Shown: positions 49,130 through 54,186 of the stretch, piece after piece
How the letters are laid out: each line of letters opens with the position of its first letter
How positions within the stretch are numbered: the first letter of the stretch is position 1
Assembly (NCBI GenBank): GCA_947259105.1
Contig: CAMYKU010000017.1
Coordinates: 1-54,186 of the forward strand
Source: an uncultured Alphaproteobacteria bacterium
Lineage (GTDB): Bacteria; Pseudomonadota; Alphaproteobacteria; UBA8366; JADFVY01
Reading direction: 5' to 3'
Length of the DNA: 54,186 bases
Translations under genes and position numbers: made by a program
The notes under the pieces: model-generated
What the model was told of the DNA's origin: nothing
The model's input: the letters and a program-made list of their open reading frames with translations, nothing else
The model's database searches: none

Positions 49130-49206
49130 CGGCCCCCTACGACGATCGAGACCGGCACCACACCGTATGTAATCACCAGGATCACCTCTTTGAAGGGGCC
49201 GGGCGG
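49130..49206 (-). pseudogene. Remnant of a second Na+/H+ antiporter gene (C-terminal tail)
   Basis: Read on the minus strand, this stretch gives PPGPFKEVILVITYGVV followed by PVSIVVGG. The intact antiporter near its C-terminus has PPGPPREEILVITYGVV then LFSIIVQG, so about 18 of 25 residues match. The fragment begins at the base after the stop codon of phospholipase D copy 2 and has no start or remaining body. It is what is left of a duplicated antiporter gene. Confidence 0.75.
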
Positions 49207-50754
49207 CTATAGCTGGCCCCTGATCGGCAAGATACGCATAAACCCGGCAGTGAACCGTTGCCACCAGGAGGTTTGCGGCTCCTTGTCGAAGATGACCTCC
49301 TTGCCGTCCTCGAATCCCCGCCACCGCAGCCTGCCATCTTCATCAAGGAATACTTCATAGGCCTGGTCCGCAAGTTTTGCGTCGATCATTGCCGCGAACC
49401 GTTCCGCCAGCTCCGGCGATCTGATGATGACACCCAGTTCGGTATTGATGTTGGCGGAGCGTGGATCGAAATTGAACGAGCCGATGAACAGTTCCTTGCG
49501 GTCCACGATAAAGGCCTTGGTGTGCAGCGTCGCCTTGGCGCCGCTGGCGGCAACCAGTTCGGACCCCGATACGTCGGCATCGGCACGAGCCTCGAAAATC
49601 TTCACACCCGCTTGCAACAGCGGCTTGCGGGCGGGCGCATAGCCGCCATGCACCGCCGACTGGTTGTTGGCGGCGAGCGAATTGGTGATGATGGTTACGT
49701 TGATGCCGCGGCCCCGGACCTCGGAGAACGCCGCGATGCCCGGTTTCCTCGGCACGAAATAGGGCGATACGACGATCATTTCCCGTTCCGCCGACAACAG
49801 CGAGTCGCGAAGTGGCGTCATGATCGAGTCCGCTTCGGCGGCTCTGGATTTGACCGATTTGTCGGGCGAATCCACAGCCAGCAGGTAAGGCGCCCAGGTA
49901 AAGACGTCGACGTCTGTTTCGACGTATTTCAGCACCTGGTTCTTGACCGCTGCGGCATATATCGACTCCGCGATCTGCCGGCGCGACTCTTCCAGGGCCG
50001 CCCGCAGGCGCTCGAGCTCGGCGGCCGGATCATCCGGCATTCTGGCGAACGCCGCGACCGGGGCGGCACGCTCATGATTCCAGTAGCTGTCGAACATCGC
50101 CGACACTTCCTTGACGACGGGTCCGATCGCCAGCACATCGAGGTCACCGAACTTGGCATCCTCGCGCGCGCCGAAATACTCGTCGGCGATATTGCGGCCG
50201 CCGATCAGGGTCATCTGGTTGTCCACGGTGAAGGACTTGTTGTGCATGCGCCGATTGACGCGGCTGAAGCTGGTGATGCCGTCCATGAGCCGCGCGGAGC
50301 GGTTGGCGAAAGGGTTGAATATGCGGATCTCGAAATTCGGATGCGAGTCGAGGCCGGCCATTCCGGCGTCGTAGCCGCCGGTAAATATATCGTCGAGCAG
50401 GAGTCGCACGCGCACCCCGCGGTCGGCTGCACGAAGCAAGGCGTCGATGAACGCCCGACCGACGATGTCGTTCTTAAGAAGATAGTACTGGGCATCGATG
50501 CTGCGCTCGGCCTCCTCGGCCATCACGAGCCGTGCCGCAAGCGCGTCGATCCCGTCGGACAACGGGAAGAAACCGGACTGGCCGTCGGGATGCGCCGACA
50601 CAAAGCCTTCGAGCCCCTTGCCCAGATACGTATCGCCGGTGTCCTGAAACGCGGTCGATTCAGGCTTGGGATAGTCGAAGTCGACGCTGGCGCAGCCGCC
50701 CGCCAGCAGCAGGGGAGCCGTCAGTAATGCGGCAAGCCCGTGACGATACGTCAT
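49207..50754 (-). CDS. Phospholipase D-type lipoprotein, copy 2 (ClsC-like)
   Basis: A 515-residue predicted lipoprotein with a signal peptide and LAGGC lipobox at about residues 17-21. HKD motifs: HNKSFTVDNQMTLIGGRN (about 170) and HTKAFIVDRKELFIGSFN (about 390). The active residues are intact. It parallels copy 1 along its whole length, and both end in a short I-(R/Q)-(G/S)-QL tail. The likely role is phospholipid transphosphatidylation at the outer membrane or periplasm; the substrate is inferred from the family only. It lies 147 bases downstream of the antiporter gene, with repeats between. Confidence 0.9.
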   Translation of the reverse strand: MTYRHGLAALLTAPLLLAGGCASVDFDYPKPESTAFQDTGDTYLGKGLEGFVSAHPDGQSGFFPLSDGIDALAARLVMAEEAERSIDAQYYLLKNDIVGRAFIDALLRAADRGVRVRLLLDDIFTGGYDAGMAGLDSHPNFEIRIFNPFANRSARLMDGITSFSRVNRRMHNKSFTVDNQMTLIGGRNIADEYFGAREDAKFGDLDVLAIGPVVKEVSAMFDSYWNHERAAPVAAFARMPDDPAAELERLRAALEESRRQIAESIYAAAVKNQVLKYVETDVDVFTWAPYLLAVDSPDKSVKSRAAEADSIMTPLRDSLLSAEREMIVVSPYFVPRKPGIAAFSEVRGRGINVTIITNSLAANNQSAVHGGYAPARKPLLQAGVKIFEARADADVSGSELVAASGAKATLHTKAFIVDRKELFIGSFNFDPRSANINTELGVIIRSPELAERFAAMIDAKLADQAYEVFLDEDGRLRWRGFEDGKEVIFDKEPQTSWWQRFTAGFMRILPIRGQL

Positions 50755-50791
50755 TTCCCGTTCCCCCGTCCGGTGTTGGCCTGGCGTTCAG

Positions 50792-50820
50792 ATTAACCGG
50801 AGGCACGCATGCCGAGTCAA
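50792..50820 (-). promoter_or_regulatory. Possible promoter of phospholipase D copy 2
   Basis: TTGACT (-35) and GTTAAT (-10) on the minus strand, 17 bases apart, 37 bases before the start. The GCTTGACTCGGC context matches copy 1. Confidence 0.4.
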
Positions 50821-50840
50821 GCGGCACGGCGCTCCCTGCC

Positions 50841-50890
50841 TGTTAGCTGTTCGCCGTTAGCTGACGGCTGAAAGCCAATAGCTGACGGCT
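50841..50890. repeat. Degenerate TTAGCTG-type heptamer repeats
   Basis: Several copies of (T/A)TAGCTG and GACGGCT-like units in both orientations lie between the antiporter stop and the phospholipase D promoter. The same family is denser at 52192-52290, on the other side of the antiporter gene. Confidence 0.65.
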
Positions 50891-50901
50891 CGTCCGCGCC
50901 G

Positions 50902-52158
50902 CTACCGCACGAACCTCTTCACCACGCGGCCGATCGAGAGGCCCTGGACGATGATCGAGAACAGTACCACGCCGTAGGTGATCACGAGGATCTCCTCCCG
51001 CGGCGGGCCCGGCGGCAGCGACAGCGCCAGCGCCACCGAGATGCCGCCGCGCAGCCCGCCCCATGTGAGCACCCTGACGGCGCCCTCCGTATAGGTTTTG
51101 CGCAGGCGCAAGAGGCCGATCGGCGCGGCGACCGACACCAGCCGGGCGGCGAGGACCAGCGGGATCGCCAGCACCGCCGCCAGCACAATCGGGATCTCGA
51201 AGGCCAGCGCCAGCACCTCGAAGCCGATGATCAGGAACAGCACCGAGTTCAGGATCTCGTCGATCAGCGACCAGAAGGTCTGGATGTGGACGGCCGTCCT
51301 GTCGCTCATCGCGAAGCGCGTGCCGTGGTTGCCGATCAGCAGGCCGGAGACGACCGCGGCGATCGGCGCCGAGGCGTGCACGGCGTCGCTGACGGCGGTG
51401 ACCAGGAACACCAGCGCCAGCGTGATCAGCACCTCGAGATTGTGCTCGTCGATGGTGCGCATGGCGCGGTAGGCGATGTAGCCGCCGCCGAGCCCGATCG
51501 CGGCGCCGCCCACGGTCTCGATGAGGAACAGCTCGGCGATCTCGGCGGCGCCGATCGCTTCTTCCCCCCCCGCCCCGGCGGCGATGGCCAGCAGGATGGT
51601 GAAGACCACGACGCCGACGCCGTCGTTGAACAGGCTCTCGCCGGCGATCTTGGCCTCCAGCGTCTCCGGCACCTCGATGGTCTTGAGGATGCCGAGCACC
51701 GCCACCGGGTCGGTCGGCGAGATCAGCGCGCCGAACACGAGGCACCAGATGAGGGGCAGCGGCGCGCCGAGCAGGTCCAGGATCAGCCAGGTTCCGGTGC
51801 CGACGATCGCGGTCGAGATCAGCACCCCGATCGTCGCCATGATGCCGATCGCCCAGCGCCGCGAGGCCAGCGCGTCGAGATCGACATGCAGCGCGCCCGC
51901 GAACAGCAGCAGGCTCAGCATCCCCTTCATCAGCGTGTCGGGGAGGTCGATGCGGCCGAGGATGGCCTGCGCGGTGTCCCGCAGGTTCAGCGCCGGAAAC
52001 GCGATATCGACGGCGATCGTCCCCATCGAGGCGAACAGCGCGATGATCACCAGCCCGATGGTGTGCGGGAACTTCAGCCAGCGGTGGTTGATGTAGCCGA
52101 ACACCGCCGAGAGCGTGAGGATCGCGGCGGCGAGATGGACGGCGTCGACGATGCTCAT
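50902..52158 (-). CDS. Na+/H+ antiporter, CPA1 family
   Basis: A 418-residue inner-membrane cation/proton antiporter with about 11-13 hydrophobic segments. The ion-binding region shows LISPTDPVAVLGIL (about residues 146-159) and GESLFNDGVGVVVFTILL (about 172-189), with the two key aspartates present. CPA1 members exchange Na+ or K+ for H+ to control pH and salt. The C-terminal cytoplasmic domain is very short. The gene is flanked on both sides by heptamer repeats, and a remnant of a second copy lies at 49130-49206. Confidence 0.92.
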   Translation of the reverse strand: MSIVDAVHLAAAILTLSAVFGYINHRWLKFPHTIGLVIIALFASMGTIAVDIAFPALNLRDTAQAILGRIDLPDTLMKGMLSLLLFAGALHVDLDALASRRWAIGIMATIGVLISTAIVGTGTWLILDLLGAPLPLIWCLVFGALISPTDPVAVLGILKTIEVPETLEAKIAGESLFNDGVGVVVFTILLAIAAGAGGEEAIGAAEIAELFLIETVGGAAIGLGGGYIAYRAMRTIDEHNLEVLITLALVFLVTAVSDAVHASAPIAAVVSGLLIGNHGTRFAMSDRTAVHIQTFWSLIDEILNSVLFLIIGFEVLALAFEIPIVLAAVLAIPLVLAARLVSVAAPIGLLRLRKTYTEGAVRVLTWGGLRGGISVALALSLPPGPPREEILVITYGVVLFSIIVQGLSIGRVVKRFVR

Positions 52159-52191
52159 GCGGTGGTTCCCTTCCCCGTGCCCCGAAAGCTC

Positions 52192-52290
52192 TTAGCTGTT
52201 AGCTGTTAGCTGTTAGCTGTTAGCTGTTAGCGGTTAGCTGTTGGCGGATAGCTTTCTGCCATTTGCCAAGAGCTAACAGCTAACGGCTTG
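52192..52290. repeat. TTAGCTG tandem heptamer array with inverted copy
   Basis: Five exact TTAGCTG units (52192-52226) are followed by TTAGCGG, TTAGCTG and TTGGCGG, then after a short spacer by an inverted AGCTAACAGCTAACGGCT segment (52271-52288). The two parts can fold back on each other. This starts a 607-base stretch (52159-52765) without an intact gene, which also holds a dispersed palindrome and a transposase tail. Confidence 0.85.
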
Positions 52291-52458
52291 AAGCCGACAA
52301 CCAGAATACGCATTGCACGGTCTATCTTCCAGCGCCCCGGGCCGGCGACGCGCGGGACCACGTGGAACAACCCCATGCACCGGGGTTTTCTGCGGGTTTC
52401 AGAGGGAGCTATCAGCCGTCAGCTGTTGGCGATCAGCGGTGAGCCGTCCAGCTATACC

Positions 52459-52492
52459 GTGTCATTGCGAGCCGCAGGCGAAGCAATCCAGA
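52459..52492. repeat. Dispersed palindromic repeat (TCATTGCGAG type)
   Basis: GTGTCATTGCGAGC-CGCAGGC-GAAGCAATCCAG is a widely found intergenic element in proteobacteria. It abuts the transposase remnant and may mark its left junction. Confidence 0.65.
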
Positions 52493-52499
52493 AGACGCG

Positions 52500-52686
52500 C
52501 CGCCGCACCTACCGCGACCTCGGCCACGCAAGCGACGACATTGGCGGCTTCATCGAGAGGGTCTACAATCGCCAGCGGCTCCACTCGGCGCTCGCCTACC
52601 GCTCGCCGGAGGAGTTCGAACACGTTCAACCGGAGCCATGGACCGCAGTAGCGCGGACCATGGTTCCAGACGCAACCTGTCCCTGA
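52500..52686 (+). pseudogene. Tail of an IS3-family transposase
   Basis: The frame reads RTYRDLGHASDDIGGF-IERVYNRQRLHSALAYRSPEEFE, the end of the integrase domain of IS3-family transposases, including the conserved RLHSALGY-like motif. Everything upstream, including two of the three catalytic acidic residues, is missing. The sequence after the stop (CTCACCCAACGGGTGCAGTCCAAC) resembles the right end of such elements. The upstream junction is the dispersed palindrome. Confidence 0.8.
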
Positions 52687-52765
52687 TTTACTGTCTCACC
52701 CAACGGGTGCAGTCCAACACTGAGCTAACCCGGGTTTACACAGATTTCGCTGTCCCCAGATTTCG

Positions 52766-53449
52766 TCAATCCGTCGCATTGCTCCGTAACAGATGCTCTT
52801 CGACCCAGGACCGCAGGGCGCGGCTTCGGAACGTCACTTGGTAGGAAGCCGGGTGTTCGGACCGCGTCAGGAAATATCCGACGACGCTTTCCGGATAATT
52901 CGGGTCCAGATGCAGCTTGAACTCATATCGCTTCGGGCCGGAAACGATCGCGTACCACGAGCGGCTGTATTTCGGATGACTGGGGGAATGCCCGACGGCA
53001 TCCGATATCGACCGGGTAAACGCGGCGACAATTGCGGGCTCGGTCACGGTCAGGATTTCCGTCTTGCGCAACTCGTCAAACACCTCGATCCGGTCGATTG
53101 GCTCGCGGTCGAATTGCGAAAGGGTCGCGAGCATCCGCATATCCGATTTCATCTGGGGAATTGCCGAGAAAACAGCCACCAGAAAAACCACGGTGCCCAG
53201 AAGACCGAGAACAATTATCGTGCGCCTCGACTCCCTCCGGTCCGCCGATCCGGAATAATGCCAGATCGTTCCGGCGATCAAACCGATGGGCGTGGCGAGA
53301 ACGCCGCCGGCCCAGAAATTCATGAACCAGGAATGATGATAGCCGTAGGCGACGCCGATCGCTGCGCCAGCAAGTTGAAATACGACAAGGGCGACGACGA
53401 CCCGCCGCACCGCGGCTATGTCGCTGAATTCGAGTCGTCCGTATCGCAT
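52766..53449 (-). CDS. Hypothetical membrane protein, 227 residues
   Basis: I do not recognise this protein. Three hydrophobic helices lie at about residues 13-35, 40-64 and 76-97. A soluble C-terminal domain of about 130 residues follows, with strand-rich segments (WYAIVSGPKRYEFKLHLDPNYPESVVGYFL). The domain probably faces the periplasm or cytoplasm as a small binding module. The frame is open 40 codons upstream, but those residues look non-coding; the ATG at 53449 is preferred. Its base composition is a little less GC-rich than its neighbours. Confidence 0.6.
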   Translation of the reverse strand: MRYGRLEFSDIAAVRRVVVALVVFQLAGAAIGVAYGYHHSWFMNFWAGGVLATPIGLIAGTIWHYSGSADRRESRRTIIVLGLLGTVVFLVAVFSAIPQMKSDMRMLATLSQFDREPIDRIEVFDELRKTEILTVTEPAIVAAFTRSISDAVGHSPSHPKYSRSWYAIVSGPKRYEFKLHLDPNYPESVVGYFLTRSEHPASYQVTFRSRALRSWVEEHLLRSNATD

Positions 53450-53660
53450 CGCCGGAATCCGATTGGCTGTTGTCTGGCCCGGAAATAGGGAATTCGGCCA
53501 CCACCACCTTAGGCCCTGAGACGTTAAGGCAACCTTTCGCGTCGCGTGCGACGGTCCGGCCCGCTGCAACGGGTAATCCGCAAATGCTCCGGACCGCGGG
53601 GCGGCCCCACGCAGCCGTAAACACCTCGCGAAGGCCCACGGCCTGTTTTTCCCCCTCCCC

Positions 53661-53690
53661 TTCGCGGATGTTCGCGGTTATGTTCGCGCG
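53661..53690. repeat. Three TTCGCG direct repeats before the aminotransferase
   Basis: TTCGCGGATG, TTCGCGGTTATG and TTCGCGCGG follow each other, ending 38 bases before the aminotransferase start. They could be a binding site or chance in GC-rich DNA. Confidence 0.3.
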
Positions 53691-53727
53691 GCCACACCGC
53701 CCCACCCCTTCAACGGATCCCACCCCC

Positions 53728-54186
53728 ATGCTCCACACCGCCGCCTCCCTCTCGCGCCTTGGCACCGAGTCCGCGTTCGAGGTGCTGGCCCGGGCCAACC
53801 AACTCGCCGCCTCCGGCAAGGACATCATCAACCTCGGCATCGGGCAGCCGGACTTCCGCACCCCCGCCCATATCGTCGAGGCGGGGATCAAGGCGCTGCG
53901 CGACGGGCATCACGGGTACACGCCGGCGAACGGCATCCCGGCGCTGCGCGAGGCGGTGGCGGCGCACCTCGAGGCGCGGCACGGCGCCGCGGTCGACCCG
54001 GACCACGTCGTCGTGGTGCCGGGCGGCAAGCCGACGATGTTCTTCGCCGTGCTGATGTTCGGCGAGCCCGGCGCCGAGATCATGTATCCCAACCCCGGCT
54101 TCCCGATCTACGAGTCGATCATCGCCTACAGCGGCGCGAAGCCGGCGCCATACGCGCTGGAGGAGGCGAGCGGCTTCGCCTTCAGC
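53728..54186 (+). CDS. Class I/II aminotransferase, N-terminal part (cut by window end)
   Basis: The first 153 residues of a fold-type I pyridoxal-phosphate aminotransferase of the aspartate-aminotransferase kind. Conserved features are INLGIGQPDFRTPAHIVEAG (about 36-55), the GYTPANGIPALREAVA segment and VVVPGGKPTMFFAVLMFGEPGAEIMYPNPGFPIYESI. The catalytic lysine would lie beyond the window. The frame is open to the last base. Substrate cannot be told; aspartate, aromatic or alanine aminotransferases are possible. Confidence 0.88.
   Translation, partial: MLHTAASLSRLGTESAFEVLARANQLAASGKDIINLGIGQPDFRTPAHIVEAGIKALRDGHHGYTPANGIPALREAVAAHLEARHGAAVDPDHVVVVPGGKPTMFFAVLMFGEPGAEIMYPNPGFPIYESIIAYSGAKPAPYALEEASGFAFS

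Noticed and set aside
53630..53650. Attenuator-type terminator before the aminotransferase
   Set aside because: AGGCC-CAC-GGCCT followed by GTTTTT is a five-base stem with a three-base loop, too weak to claim without other evidence.

Overview
The window is GC-rich (roughly 63-66%) chromosomal DNA of an alphaproteobacterium, most likely from the Rhodospirillales or a related order. The evidence is the gene order nuoA-N, birA, coaX, rnj, mce, DUF1467, proS, lolC, lolD, dnaE on one strand, a short-type ProS, a 689-residue NuoG, an RNase J, tRNA genes with encoded CCA ends, and the tig, clpP, clpX, lon, hupB order. No rRNA, CRISPR array, prophage or intact insertion sequence is visible.

Region by region. 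(1) 1-1.7 kb: a small accessory patch with a GFA-type zinc protein and two unrecognised small proteins among three copies of one degenerate repeat and one palindromic element. (2) 1.8-30.5 kb, minus strand: DNA polymerase III alpha (dnaE), the LolCD lipoprotein-release transporter, ProS, methylmalonyl-CoA epimerase, RNase J, pantothenate kinase III, biotin ligase and all 14 respiratory complex I subunits. The nuo genes are tightly packed behind one good promoter in front of nuoA. This conserved block is broken at 9.2-11.6 kb by an NCS2 purine permease, a DNA-3-methyladenine glycosylase and a cupin, and at 12.3-13.1 kb by a DUF2199 gene. (3) 30.8-35.1 kb, plus strand: a small unknown gene, then a ferredoxin with 16 cysteines, a tungsten-type aldehyde ferredoxin oxidoreductase, an FAD/NAD(P) oxidoreductase and a MoaD-like protein. 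The last three overlap at start and stop. The set matches the AorABC(D) system of Aromatoleum.

(4) 35.2-42.4 kb, minus strand: tRNA-Leu, tig, clpP, clpX, lon, hupB, tRNA-Val and tRNA-Asp, a protein folding and proteolysis block with recognisable promoters and terminators, including a heat-shock-like promoter before lon. (5) 42.5-47.3 kb: a small AT-rich unknown gene, NAD(P)HX repair (nnrD/nnrE fusion), a DUF599 membrane protein, a class V aminotransferase and a flavin reductase-like protein. (6) 47.3-52.8 kb: two paralogous phospholipase-D lipoproteins on either side of tRNA-His, a remnant of a second Na+/H+ antiporter gene, the intact antiporter, heptamer repeats, a dispersed palindrome and an IS3-type transposase tail. 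(7) 52.8 kb to the end: an unknown membrane protein and the start of a class I/II aminotransferase cut by the window edge.

The points most worth a second look are: an in-frame block of intergenic-type palindromic repeats inside dnaE; the AOR electron-transfer cluster beside complex I; the acidic repeat tail of NuoE; the duplication scar of antiporter and phospholipase D; the DUF2199 frame that runs antisense into rnj; and a perfect palindrome in the mce/DUF2199 divergent region.
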